A model generated the notes under the pieces. The model was not told the origin of the DNA and made no database searches. It saw nothing but the letters and a program-made list of their open reading frames with translations. From Eleusine coracana subsp. coracana (taxonomy: Eukaryota > Streptophyta > Magnoliopsida > Poales > Poaceae), in contig CM064417.1 in NCBI GenBank assembly GCA_032690845.1, positions 33,920,432-33,984,431 on the forward strand: a DNA stretch of 64,000 bases, in the 5' to 3' direction. The translations under genes and the position numbers were made by a program. Shown here piece after piece: positions 24,967-37,030 of this stretch (the first letter of the stretch is position 1; every line of letters begins with the position of its first letter).

Positions 24967-25413
24967 TCAAAAGGTACTCCCCCGTGCGCTTGCCTCAAAG
25001 CCGGATCCCCGCGCACCCGGTGGTGCACGGGAAGCTCTCGCCCGTAATCCTACGCCAGATGCAGGATACGAGGAAGATGTGCCACCACAGCCCCAAGTTG
25101 GGCAAGATCCCAAGCAATCCCTCGCACAAGGCCATGAAGGCCGAGATGTGTTGGATTCATTGGGATTCAGGTGCTGCAACTCCACCTTGTAGTGGTGGAG
25201 CAGCGCCCGGAGGAAGTCGTGCGCTGACCGCCCGAGCCCGCGCCCGTGGAAAGGGACGAACGACACCACGTAGACCCTCGGGGGCTCCGGACGCATCTCG
25301 TTCTCCGGCACCACCCATTCCCTCGCTCCGGTGAGGGGCGCGAGAAGCCCGGCTTCAACGAGTTCCTCCAACTCCTTCGTCGTCACCGTGGAGCGAGTAA
25401 ACACAGACATCAC
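24967..25413 (-). pseudogene. Gypsy antisense ORF, putative gypsy-type transposon domain
   Basis: The N-terminal part begins MMSVFTRSTVTTKELEELV. It contains VYVVSFVPFHGRGLGRSAHDF and LRALLHHYKVELQHLNPNES, which match the grass 'putative gypsy type transposon' domain (Pfam PF04195 family) as I remember it. The frame degenerates after about residue 85. Biochemical role unknown. Confidence 0.65.
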
Positions 25414-26104
25414 GGCGGTGAGGCTACGACAGGGGAGATCGCTGGAGACGAAGGAGAGGAAAGGGCAAACAAACGAGGAAGGCGAAAGGAAGAATCAGAG
25501 GAGGTGGCACCAAAGGCTTAAATAGGAGGACGAGCCAGGAGCGCAACCAAAATTGACCGCTAAAAATCCGCCCACAACCCACCAGGTGATAAACCTCTCA
25601 ACCACTCATCCCGCACGATGCGCAGACATAGTATCCCATGCTCCTCCATTACTCCACTTTTCCCACCATCCTAAAAACTTCTTGGTTTCCGTGAATGGCT
25701 CTGCGCACCACGGGCCCGCCTCTACTGTCGTCACTGCGAGAACCGACCCTCTGGCTGCCATGCCAAGAAAGATGGAATGGCCATGCACCGCTCTTGGGGC
25801 CACCATGACATAGATGTCAGGTAACCCACTCAGTCCCTCCTATTTACTCAGGTAGTGGGAGCTGGCAGTGCGGAGCCGATTTAGGCCCCACGTCGCGCCT
25901 TTAATTCTGAAGCAGGAAATACACGTGGGCCCCACCGGTCAGGCCTCGCCGTAACAAACGCGACCGATCCCGGCGGACTTGGTTGACGAATAGCAGCGAA
26001 CGGGCGGGGGTGCGAGGCAAGCCGCTCGACCCCGACAAGGGACGAGCGGCGCAGGTAAGATGGGATAAGGGGCTGAAAACTGCCCCGACGGTCTAAGGAC
26101 GTCG
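25414..26104. other. Gypsy spacer upstream of antisense ORF
   Basis: Noncoding on the evidence here. It may hold the promoter for the antisense transcript; no TATA box stood out. Confidence 0.35.
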
Positions 26105-27136
26105 AGGTTCTAAGGCTGGCCCCATGAGCGGGTTTGACAGCCGTCTAGAACGCGAACAGAGCGAGGGGCACGAGTGATGGGCACACTTAGCGGCCAATAC
26201 CCCGATCCCCGAGGGGTCGAGGACATCGCGGAGTAGTGTTTGAGTCCCGCTCCAACTCGACCTTTGGTATCTCCCCGAAGAGCGGCAGCTGCCATCATGA
26301 TCTATCGAATGGTCGTGACAACCAGTCGAGATGGAAAGACGGATTCATGAGATTGATCATCAGCTGGTTCGATGGGACCCCGTCGACGGGGAACCGGAGA
26401 CCTCACTCGAACGAACCCGATTGCAGCTCATCGAGCAACCATGTTTCAGCCACCGAGGCAAAAGCGTGGCCCGGCTCTATCCTCCATCTCACGAACGGGA
26501 CGCAGAAGGAGAAAACAAAAAAGTCGAAACGGTCGCTCGACCAATCCGTCCGCACCGAGCGGGGACACGAGGGCCGGCATCGCCAAACGAGACCCAATCA
26601 TGGGGTCACATTCACCATACATTGCTAAGGTTCGAAGGCTAGCCCCATGAGCAGGTTCGACAGCCGCCTAGAGCACGAACAGAGTGAAGGGCACGAGCGA
26701 TGGGCACACTTAGCGGCCAATACCCCGACCCCCGAGGGGTCAAGGGCATCACAGAGTATCGTTTGAGTCCTGCTCCGACTCGACCGTTGGTATCTCCTCG
26801 AAGAGAGGTAGCTAGCCATCACAACCTATCGAACGGTTATGACAACCAGTCGAGCCGGAAAGACGGATTTATAAGGTCAACCACCAGCTGGTTCGTCGGA
26901 ACCCCATCGACGGGGAACCGGAGATCTCACTCGAACAAACCCGATTGTAGCTGATCGAGCAATCATGTTTCAGCCACCGAGGTAAAAATGAGGCCTGGCT
27001 CTATCCTCCGTCTCACAAACGGGGCACAGAAGGAGAAAACGAAGAAAGTCAAAACGGCCGCTCGACCGATCCGTCTACATCGAGCGGGGACACAAGGGCC
27101 GCCATTGCCAAACGAGATCCAATGATGGGGTCACAC
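26105..27136 (+). repeat. Two tandem copies of a ~520-bp unit
   Basis: Units at 26105-26627 and 26628-about 27136 align along their whole length, both starting AGGTTCnAAGGCT and ending near ATGGGGTCACA, with scattered substitutions. Tandem repeats in the 3' untranslated part are common in Tat-type elements. The divergence shows the duplication is not recent. Confidence 0.85.
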
Positions 27137-28446
27137 CCTTTATTCTTTGTTTACAAGATTATTTAGGGCCATCTCTTACAGACTCCCTCTCTTCTTTTTT
27201 ACAAAGCGAGTGTCAACTACTCGAGAAAAAAAGGGGAAGAAAGGAAAAGATTGACCCAAGGGGTCTACTACAAAGAAAAAGCGGTACCCGCACCTCGGCG
27301 GGTAAATGTGAGGTAAAACGCTTGTGATGCTTCGTCGTCGGGGAAAGACGTCCTCATTTGAGGCCGGCCTTTTCCCCCTACGAAGAAGGCAAGCAGTCCG
27401 GCCACGCCGTACGGCTATTGCTGGAGCCGCCTCTTGAGACCGAGGACCCCCACGCCGGTGGGGAGTCCGGTCCGACGCCTCTTCTTGACCTCGCTCCTAT
27501 AAACGCTGCCAAGGACGAACACAATAGAAGTCGAGCCAACCTTCCCACGACCGGCAGGGCCGCCACACCAGGGCGGCCGGGGACTTACTATCGGCGGGTC
27601 CCCTTCCCCGTCTTCATCACCAGGGACATCATCGCACCCGGCAGCCATAAGAACAACAGACCACTGAGCGAGAGTCGGTCTCGTCCCAGGTATCTCAAGG
27701 CTCAGAGTGTAAAGCTGGGTGTAGGATGAAGCGGAATGTTGCCCAGGTGTGTCCTTAAATAGCCAAGCTAGGCCCAGGCCTCGGATTCCTTGCGCGGGCA
27801 CCAAACGCGATGCGAGTTCACGAGAGGCTCTTACACGCCACGTGGGAACAAAGACCTGGCGCCACCAACGGTGTCGCGTGCAGCGTGCCATAAGAAAAAA
27901 AAAGAACCCGCCTTAAAGCAAGGCGCCAGCCTTAGATTCCCCTGACACGCAGCAGATCTGGGCCCTACTGGAAGATGCCTCTGTGCGCTGCATGCCAAAA
28001 GGAGACAAGAAACCTGTCGTGTCGACAGCGCCATGGCCCGTCTTTTCAAGCAAACCCTCATCCGTGACACCCTACGCCATCTGCTCGACCTAGAGGACGG
28101 AGACCAAGGAACATGGGTCCCATGTCACCCCCGTGATCATTTTAGATACAACAGCCAAAGAACGACTCCTTCCGGACTCCTCCTTTGGCTCAAGGGCTAC
28201 ACCCGACGGGTGCGCTCACGCGTACTTTGATGGACGAACGACCTAACCTTCCCACAACGTGTTAAGCCGAAGCATGAGTTTCGGCCAAACTTCCCCTCCG
28301 GCTCGGGGGCTACACCCGTCGGTTGCGCTCGCGCGCACCTCTCTCACGTGAACCAGGCAACCCCAAATGACTTCGTGCCTTCCGCCCGCACCCACGTCAA
28401 AATCCCCCGAATGACTCTTCGACTCGCTCGGGGGCTCGGGGGCTAC
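27137..28446 (+). other. Gypsy 3' untranslated region with repeated PPT-like boxes
   Basis: No coding domain. CTCGGGGGCTAC-like boxes occur three times (about 28190, 28302 and 28429-28446); the last, GGGGGCTCGGGGGCTAC, abuts the 3' LTR and is the probable polypurine tract. Confidence 0.55.
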
Positions 28447-28936
28447 TGTCGAGGGTAAATATCAGGGTGCCACATGGCACCTCCTAAGGGCTCACACGCG
28501 TCAGACTCAAAAGAACTCAAAAGGGCCCGTAGGATCGCCACTGAGGCGCCGCCCGCGTGGGTCCCCACGGAAAGCATCCCCGCGGCGGTCAGGTCTGAGC
28601 CGCAAAAGCCGCGCCACTACCCTGGCTCACTCGACCCCTAAGTGGTCGAGGACCGGTCGCGTCCTGCTCGACCCCTCAATGAGGGTCAGGGATTCGCTAC
28701 GCCCCGCTCGACCCCTCGAAAGGGGCAGAGGGCATATCGCTCCTCCTGATGGAGAGCGGGCATGACTCGTACTTCCAAGCAGATGACTCAGCCATTAGTC
28801 CAAGCCTATCAACTCTGGGGCGAGGACGGACGTCTCGCTGCCACTACTGTCATGACGACAGTGCCCCCCCCCCCCCCCCCCCCCCCCCGCAATCATCAGG
28901 CAAACTCCACCTCCGTCAACTCCCATTACACCGACA
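28447..28936 (+). repeat. 3' LTR with large internal deletion
   Basis: Begins TGTCGAGGGTAAATATC like the 5' LTR and matches its first about 456 bases to CTCCCATT (28927). It then jumps to the terminal ACACCGACA. Bases equivalent to 16421-17393 of the 5' LTR (973 bp) are missing, including the TATA box. A poly-C run of over 20 occurs at about 28864-28888. Confidence 0.7.
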
Positions 28937-29190
28937 GTCACATAATCGTGTTTTTGGTCCGATGCTCCGTTCGTGTGTGTGCCCGTCGTGTTCCGTTGAG
29001 AATTGAGAGGTTTTGCTCGTCTTGGGCCATGTAGGCCTGGCTGGCAACTCGATCTCGGTTGCATTGCATCACATGGTCTCCACGTCACGTCGCGATTGTG
29101 CCACGATAGTTTGTTCGATCGAGTCTACTGTACGTTCGATTTCGATAGGAAGCGGAGCGCATCGGGATAATTTTTTTCCCGGTCTTTGCC

Positions 29191-30718
29191 ACTGATGCTT
29201 AGGCATAGAACATGGTCTGGACCTACTGAATTGGGTCAGAGCATTATATGGAGAATTTGGTCAGGCACCAAAGTACAGATTTGGAGGGACTCATGGATTC
29301 CGAGGGAACCATCATTGAAGGTAAGCCTAAACAAGGGTCGTTCACGGCTACGATGGGTATCCCAACTGATGGTTCAAGGAAGGAGGGAGTGGGACATTGG
29401 CAGACTAGAGACTTGTATCATGTACCCACATGATATCGAACAAGTCCTAAAGATCCGACTGACGAATGACTCCATTGCATGGCACTATGAGAAGACCGGA
29501 CTGTTTACGGTCAAGAGCGCCTATAAACTGGCGGTCTTATTGGACCAGGGGGAGAGACGGCAGGAAGGGAGTAGCACAAGTGCAGATGGTAGTCGTCAGT
29601 TATATAAGGGCATATGGACATGCCCGGTACCGCAGAAACTTCGTGTGTTCGCCTGGCGGTTATCACAGGAGGCACTGGCTACACAGCAGAACCGATACCT
29701 GAGAACCTTAGCAGCCAAGGGCACTTGTGAAATTTGTGGGGTGGAGGACGAGACTGGCTATCATGCGGTGTTGAAATGCACTAAAGCTGTTAGCTTACGG
29801 CAGGAGATGAGGAAATACTGGACCCTACCAAGCGAGGAACAGTTGCGGTATAACGGCCCTGATTGGTTGTTAACAACGTTGGGGTCAGTTACCAAAGATA
29901 CTGGAGCATGTCTCTATTGCTCCTGCTCTGGAGAGCATGGCACCTAAGGAACAACATCACCCATGGTAATGGGAAAGGCACTATTGTAGGCTCAGCCACG
30001 TTCATAATTAATCAGCTACAGTGATTCTCTGCATCTCGCCCGAATACAAGAAAGGCCGACAATTGATGAAAAAGGTAAAACAAAAGTTTATGAGAATGAA
30101 GCTCCTGAACGTCCGGGAGGAAGTGGGGGACACGCAAAAGTATTACAGAAATGAGAACCGCCACCAAGTGGGTGGGTGAAAATCAACACTGATGCTGCTT
30201 TCTGTGCGGGTTCAGGAGCAGCGGGCGCAGGGATAGTAGTAAGAGGGAATGAGGGACAGGTGATACTGACGGCGTGGAGAAAACTGCGCGTCTGTACAAG
30301 AGGCGGAAGCGGAGGCATGCCTTGAAGGCGTCCGACTAGCGACGGAATGGATTCGGCAGCAGGCAATTGTGGAGCCACTCTCATTGATAGCCTGCAATGC
30401 CCGGCGTTCTCAAGATCAAGCTGGGCGACCACCCTTACTGACATACGAGCCCAGAGCACTCTGCTACCTGCATGCACTTTTCGGAAAATCAAGTGGGAAG
30501 CGAACAAAGTTGCTCACACCTTAGCACAACAGGCAAGAGATAAAAATGAGCTGGTAGTTAAGCCTTTCAGTTTCCCGGAGTCTGTTAAAAGTTTAGTAGA
30601 ATCAGAAGCCTGCCCAAGAGGCTCCAGTAGTGGGCCAGGGGCAGGGCATGGGGCCATCTATGTAACCCGGATGTGCCTTAATGAATGAAAAAGGTCCTTT
30701 GTTCTCAAAAAAAAAAAA
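29191..30718 (+). pseudogene. LINE ORF2 C-terminus and 3' end
   Basis: Continuation of the LINE after the nested insertion. It encodes IIWRIWSGTKVQIWRDSWIPRE, then the RT zinc-binding region with CEICGVEDETGYHAVLKC (C-x2-C-x7-H-x4-C). An RNase H-like domain with WVKINTDAAF and NKVAHTLAQQA follows. Stops and frameshifts after 29,945 break the frame. It ends TTGTTCTC plus poly-A at about 30,707-30,718. It is plus-strand, 5'-truncated and non-functional. Confidence 0.85.
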
Positions 30719-32919
30719 TCCACTTCGGGTTACATATCCTGATCATTTTTTTGGACCAGAGTACAAACTACAAAGAGTTTAAAATCCATCGCTTGCTACA
30801 ATAAAGTTCCTTCCATGTTTCCTCGCAAAAAAAAAAGTTCGTTCCATGTTATATTCAGATGCCATAGATGGTTCCTGATACCGACATAGGATACCACGAG
30901 GCTGCAATATTACAAACAAATTCAGCTTACATAAAGACAGTGTGCAATGTGCACACTAGCTTGTTGCACTACTAGACCCCAAATTCAGGAATATTTTCAT
31001 ATAGAAAGCAAGCCTTTTATTGAACTTATTGCATTCCAAATTATAAGCATCGGAAAAGCAGCACTCGCCCAGGCTACAGATTACAATTCTAGCAAGTAGC
31101 AACACAACAAAGCAATATCTTGGTGCCAATAAAATAATTAACAACCAGAGAAAGATAACAGCACCAAATGTTATGCTTATCATCAAAGACAAGCAATAAA
31201 TGAAATCCCGTGCCTAAATATCTGAGTTTTCGAAAGACCACCTAAAAAAATTTATAAGCAATAAATTAGGAAGAGAGGCAGGGGTACATAATCACAATCA
31301 AGGTTTTTGTGGTGTCTTCTAGTCGTCGCCTAGGCGTTATGAGAGATTGAGAGGGATTGATCGCCACACGATGTCACAACACTACAAAAACCATGATCGT
31401 AATATTGATGTTGAACCATAAATGAAGTTATATATTTTGCGTAAAATGATAAAATGCCTTCTCTAATCTAATTTCTTACTGTTTATTCCCATTATTCTGC
31501 TTAAAGAACAGCAATTTACTTTGCAGTGGACAACAGTATGAAACCCATCAATATTGGAACATGCTTCACAATACCAAGCTATACAGATAAATTACCATAA
31601 GAGCATATTACAAACAGTTTTCAGATTTTTATGTCCATGAGATTAGCTTTTCGCATAAAAACAAATGTCAGGTCCTCATCAGCGCAAAGTATAAGGCTTT
31701 TGATCATGGATGACCAATGCATACATTATATATATTATATTTTCTAAAAGGGAAAAATATGAACACATCGATCCAGCACAAAGAATCTATGTCCAACAAC
31801 TTCAAAGTTATCTCTATATATAAGTGACCAAAGTTCAGTCTGATATGCTATCAATTCACTAAGTAAAAAAATGAATGCAACTTTACAATAGGAACCACGT
31901 CTCATTGTCTCAAAATCAATGACATTTATTTCGTCTACTGAACTGTGGCTAAAAGTCAAACATAATATGACTTATCGACACATGCAGTCCCTTGTGTTTG
32001 GTTACCTGTTTTGGTCTGGGCTGGTCAGAGTGAGCTGGTGTTTGGTTGCTTGTTTCTTAGGTGTGTTGCATACACCAGTGCATAGATACATGATTGGTAG
32101 CCTATATGGTATTAGGGTATGATGACCGTGGCTATGAATGGTAAGGTTACCCTGCTCGTGCCAAGTAACACATAATCCAAAATTAACAAAGTTGTTATTA
32201 TCTAAAGTATCCAATTTTTCATCATACAAGTCAGAGATAATATTACATTGATTTGTAGCACAAGTACATGTTAATAAAAAACTGCACAAACAATGACTAA
32301 TTTTTTCCAGACTAAATCCCATTCCACTCTGATCTTTTGCTTTGACTTCGAGCTTCATTTCCTTGCAGTTCAACAGTACAATGAAACAACATATGAATCT
32401 TCAGCTTCTTGCGTGCCAGAGTAATTGTTACAGCAATAACTGCAAAATTGAACATATAGAACAAGAACTAAGAGATATACTCAAATAGGCAATAGGTGCA
32501 GTCTGCCAAACATTGAACATATCTAGACATATAAAGCATGAAAACGGAAAGAACCACATAAACTAGAAGGGCAAACATCATCATGATGGGGGGTGGTTCC
32601 TGAGGCATGAAATCATCATCATCATCATTGTTAGCGTTTGGTTCCATGGTTCTTGCTTGCATTGGCTGTCTTTCGGTGTTCCTCCTACGGCCTCTTAATG
32701 TCATGTTAGCTCCAGCACCCGTCCTTTGTCGTCTATGTGACCTAGGCATCACACCTTTTCCGAAGAACTTGAATAGATAGAAGAAATTTGGGATAGGTGT
32801 TGACGGTCTTTGAGTACCAAATTTGACCGTCAATTACCTGCATAAAAGAGCTGAATTAAATACCAACATTGTGGTATCAGTTATTACTAATGAATTTTAT
32901 AAATGTTAGTGAATATTTG
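30719..32919. other. Unassigned, transposon-like debris
   Basis: No domain was recognised. The minus-strand frame at 32468-32833 (121 residues, with a basic SHRRQRTGAG part and an Asp run) might belong with the frame at 36182-36472 on the far side of the putative solo LTR. CACTACTAGA at 30967 resembles a CACTA terminus but has no matching subterminal repeats. Confidence 0.3.
30820..30833 (+). mobile_element. 14-bp A-tailed micro-insertion (LINE tail?)
   Basis: TCCTCGC plus about seven A lies between 17-bp copies (30803-30819 and 30834-30850) that differ at one base. The pattern of long target duplication, A-tail and almost no body fits an extremely 5'-truncated LINE-type insertion. Confidence 0.5.
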
Positions 32920-35900
32920 TGTAACACCCCAGAAATTCTAGAGCATAACCCTAGAAACTCTGGAATGTTACCACACTACATTACTATAACAACAGAGTAT
33001 GCGAAAGCAATAAACAAGATACAGAATAAGTTCAAGCGATTATTCCACAGAAAGACTCAAATGACCAAACATTGTTATAAAAACTTAAGTGTTTGAACAG
33101 CAAGATGATGATAAATCATGCATACTGTTGCTACTCCCTTCCCACGTTCAAAATCTTCCAAGCTCAAGTACCTGAGATGAAATAAAAAGCGTATGAGGTT
33201 TATGGAAAACCTCAACAAGTAAACTGCTTTAACAATATTATTTAAACCACAGTTTAATTAAGCATCAAATTTAATCAAAATACTATATCAACTGAATATA
33301 AAACCATATTGTAAGAATAAAATATTAATTGTTTCATATGTATAAACTTCAATGTAAATGATGCAATGCAATGCATGACTTCACTTCTACCCTCAAATCC
33401 AAACAAAAGAAAGTGAGGGCTGCAACCACATTGCTTAGTTCAACGTGCATTATTGTACCGGTACTTACCGCACCAACATCAGGCTACGGTGTCTTCTTAT
33501 GCATCCCACGGATAGTGCAAAAATGCAAGATTGCAATGTATGAACTCATGTGTGCTTCAAACTTTATATGCAAATAGAATTGTCATAATATGATATAAGA
33601 ATACTTCAAAAGAAACAAATAACTTCCAATTAATAGATTATCTTACTGGTGTGAAGTACTAAAATTTAGTAGAGGTAATTCAAATAACAGAGTTAAAGTA
33701 TGTAGACCACGGCGCTACGTTTACTTGCCTTCACCAATAATCAAGTCAAAAAGCTAAACATGGTCCGAAGAAGCACCACCTGATCACAAGAATTTCTTAG
33801 CAACATAATAATCATGCATATGTAAAGCAACAAGTAAAGAGCTTCTTCGGCGTCCAAACCCGTTGCTTACTAAACTACTCAAGTACTACAAACAGGACAG
33901 AAGTATGGTTACTTGTATTCCTCATAATTTTCTAATATAAAAGCAACAAAACTTGATAAACCAGATTATTTGGATACTACAGGAAGTATGCTACACCAGT
34001 ATGAAAGAATCTAAAGTTAATCATGTCTGAAAATTACCCTCAACTGCACTTCAAAACAGACTGTCTAGAACTAACAGAGTTGCATCAAAATACAGATATC
34101 TCGATACCCTCTAGTCATAAAAATATTATATTTCGTCAAAGTGTGTAAAACATCATTAGAGTGAATTTTGTAGTTCAAACCATCCTCTAGAAAAATCATT
34201 ATGATAGACTAACTCGAGGTTTTCTAACAGACTGATAATCTGATAGCAAAAGCAGAACAGCTGTACTAAAAACATCATAACAAGAGTTACCGACCATATA
34301 TGGTGGCAAATGAACACAATCCAGAAAGTTTATGAAATATTAAACACTTTACTAAGTCATCATGAGTTCTAATTCAGAAGCTAAGAAGGGTAGATTCAGA
34401 CTTGAACAGATAAACATCAGATTTACGAGACTGGAAATCAGTCTGATTAGAAATAGCACAACTCCGGCATCTCAGATCCGGTGAAACTCTATCATACACC
34501 GTTGGAAAGATCATCAAAATATCTACAGATCTTAGAAAGGTTTCATATTTTTTTAAGGTCGGGAACATGGGCAAACAGAGATATCTTCAAACTTGATCGA
34601 ATCTGCTACACATAGGAACCACAATAAGAGAGTTTAATCCAAAGATGACGTGGTTACTACTAAACCTAGGTTCTAATCTATCCAAAATCAGAAAGGGTAA
34701 CATCAAGATCCTACTTGATCTCCAATCATGGTGAGGCAGAAGTCATGGATTCGTTTTCCCTCCTAGGATCCACCCCTTCTTTCCTTCCTCCTCCCTCTTT
34801 TTTCCTTCTCCTTTTCTTCTCCCTTGGCTTTTCTCCTCCTATTTCCTGGTGTTCAGCAGCAGCCACGCCCAGCCCTTGGGTTACACCTTCTTCTTTAAGG
34901 AAAGGTGGGAAAAACCAAAGGTTATGGTAGGCAAAAAGTCCTGTGTTTTTCAAATAAAGTCCAAATTGATTTCTAGATGTTACAATTTGAGTGTAGGTGA
35001 TTTATCCATGAATCAAGGGAATTTCCATGTCATTAATCTAAGAAAATATCTAACCAGCCAATCAGAAATCAATATAAGGATTGCATATGTGGAAACACAG
35101 GATTCTCACACTTCCCAGGCAGAACCACTGAAGATCTAAGAATGGGACCCACCTGTAAGCCACTTGGAGGAAGCACACCTCAAGGAGGGCCACTCTCAAG
35201 TCAGTCGACCTCCCCCCTCCTCTCCCCCCCCCCCCCCCCCGGCCGGCCGATCTGGTCCAGAGCCCGTTTCGAGCGTGCTTCCATGTGGTGACGACAGATG
35301 CCGCCTTTGCTAAGGCGGTGGTGCCATAGGTTTCGCGTAACCGCCTCTCAAGTCCTATATAAGGAGGTGAAGAGCCCCACTCAACACATACATCAAGAGA
35401 ATAGGATTTAGAGCTCCACTTTAAAGGTGCAAGTACTACTTAGTTTAGTACTTATATTAGAAAGAGAGTGAGAGGAAGTCCGGAGTAGTGCCTTGTCTAT
35501 GGGCTCTCTACTCCAACCTTGTACCTCTATAGATGCTTGCCTTATTAAGTAAGTCTTTGTGTTCATTTATATTCTTAAGCTTTCCTTATTAAGTAAGTTA
35601 TATGCTCATTTACTTGTGACTTCAAAGTCCTATCTTGCATAGCTTGTTTAGTCTTATAGTAGTTGGACTAAATAGTGATAGATAACTTAGGAATGGTGCT
35701 TAGGTTAGAAATCATGTTTGATCACCTCGTAATCCATGGTCTGCAGAGGTAGGTAGTAGGTGGTGATAACATATCTATCCATTATACTCCTCCATGTTCG
35801 GTTGTGACATGTGTCAAGACGGAGTTGGCTTGTGTATGTCGGACATGAATCCGTACACGAAGCAATAATTAGAGCCTTAATCTTATTTATTTAAGAGCTT

Positions 35901-36086
35901 ACACATAGATAAATCTCTCTATCCAAGATTCACATTTATCTCTTGTGTCCTTGGACCGATTAGAACTTAGGATTTAACCCTACCATTCCTTGGATTCGAT
36001 AACCCTTGAAATACTCTTTGGGGAAGTGCTATAGCAGTATTTCCGTGTGCTTACGGATTAGTCTGTGATCATTAAAAATACCAATA
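32920..36086 (+). mobile_element. Probable solo LTR of a gypsy element (~3.2 kb)
   Basis: Starts TGTAACACCCCAGAAATTC and ends near CATTAAAAATACCAATA, boundary styles of long-LTR grass gypsy families such as RIRE3/RIRE8. A TATA box (CTATATAAGG, about 35355) precedes a U5-like stretch ending with the family-typical GTGCTATAGCAGTATTTCCG. No internal region or second LTR is present, and no frame of note. Flanking pentamers ATTTG and ATAGG match at only three of five positions, so the boundaries are tentative. Confidence 0.5.
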
Positions 36087-36181
36087 ATAGGCTTCTCGAT
36101 AAGTTCCTTGTCTTGCGGAAATGCCTAACACAAGACAGACAGTTCTATGAGCATATTATTTATAAAAACGATACAATAAAA

Positions 36182-36472
36182 TTACAGAAAATTACAACAA
36201 ACCTGAATGTGGGATACCTTTTCATCATGGGACATCAGTATCTGATATGTCCTGCTAGCGAAACCTATCACTGATGGGTGGTTTGCTAACTCATAAACCC
36301 TATCATAAAGTTGACGTTGATCTTCTAATAGGGCCCTAAGGTCATTTGTGGTAACGTATTGGAACATTACAATCTCAGAGGACCCAACGGGACTTCCTTT
36401 CAACTTTGAAACTGCTTTTGTGAGGTAGTTCTCCTTGAAGGGATCATCTACACCACCTCTAGGCTGACGCAC
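36182..36472 (-). pseudogene. Unknown minus-strand ORF, probably transposon-derived
   Basis: A 96-residue frame (starts MRQPRGGVDDPFKENYL) extends upstream through one in-frame stop to an ATG near 36,550. It contains the helical stretch NDLRALLEDQRQLYDRVYELA. I do not recognise the family. Its position next to CACTA-like subterminal repeats suggests an accessory protein remnant of such an element. Confidence 0.35.
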
Positions 36473-36689
36473 AACACTCCAGATAGTGCCTAGTGCTAAT
36501 CTGATGGGCGTAACTGTCCATCGAAACTAGGTGCTAGATGATCCCGTCATGGATGTGGTTCTTGCTTGGTAGAAGAAGTGTGGTTGGGAAAGAAGAGTGG
36601 TAGTTGAGAAAGGAAGCATGGGTATTGCGTCTTATTATAGACACAAGAAGGCCATCGGATGCCTACAGTACGCTTCTATGTTGGCAGCG

Positions 36690-37030
36690 GGCCGGGGTAC
36701 AAAAAAGTGAGGACTAGTCTGTCGATGGCTGATTAATAGGCCTATTTCACTGGTTGCATGCCGAAAAGTGGATAATCGGTTACCCAGACCCGACTACCTT
36801 TTTTTTACCCACTTGCATGCCGATTGGTGTGGGCTAGGACCTAGTCGGTAACTGGATAACCGACTTCTCTACAACCAGGGACTTGTTGGTTATCCAGTAA
36901 CTGACAGGTCCCATGCCAGGGCCAGAATAGGTGTCATGTCACTACCATGAGGGAAATCGGTCTGTGGGCACTCGATTTCTCCGTAGTCGGTCACTACATT
37001 GCCGACAAGCATCTATTTCTGTAATTTATA
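36690..37030. repeat. CACTA-like subterminal repeat region
   Basis: Short motifs recur in both orientations: ACCGACTACGG, GTCGGTAACTGGATAACCGAC, GGATAATCGGTTACCC, GCATGCCGA. The end reads ATTTCTGTAAT, close to the ATTTCTGTAGTG of a CACTA right terminus. No matching left end was found. Confidence 0.4.

Larger units (their letters stand above)
15965..28936 (+). mobile_element. Degenerate Tat-type Ty3/gypsy retrotransposon
   Basis: About 13 kb bounded by TGTCGAGGG and ACACCGACA termini. In order it has a full 5' LTR, a primer-site region, a proline-rich first ORF, gag, protease, RT/RNase H remnants, an integrase zinc finger, antisense ORFs, tandem repeats and a 3' LTR. The antisense gene block between pol and the 3' LTR is characteristic of the Tat lineage in grasses (RIRE2, Grande and relatives). 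Frames carry many stops, and the RT and integrase cores are missing, so it cannot move on its own. The flanking pentamers (CCTTG and GTCAC) do not match. Confidence 0.85.
15362..29180. mobile_element. MULE-type inverted-repeat unit, split by gypsy element
   Basis: The outer edges are flanked by the perfect 10-bp duplication GGTCTTTGCC (15352-15361 and 29181-29190). The first about 85 bases are the reverse complement of about 29,089-29,168, sharing CGATGCGCTCCGCTTCC and AACGTACAGTAGACTCGAT. Long terminal inverted repeats with 9-11 bp target duplications are typical of Mutator-like elements. The right tip carries an extra GGGAAAAAAATTA-type leader missing on the left. Only about 0.85 kb is its own sequence (15362-15964 and 28937-29180); the rest is the later gypsy insertion. 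No transposase is present. Confidence 0.75.

Noticed and set aside
30967..30980. CACTACTAGA as a left CACTA terminus
   Set aside because: No subterminal repeats follow and no exact matching right terminus was found.
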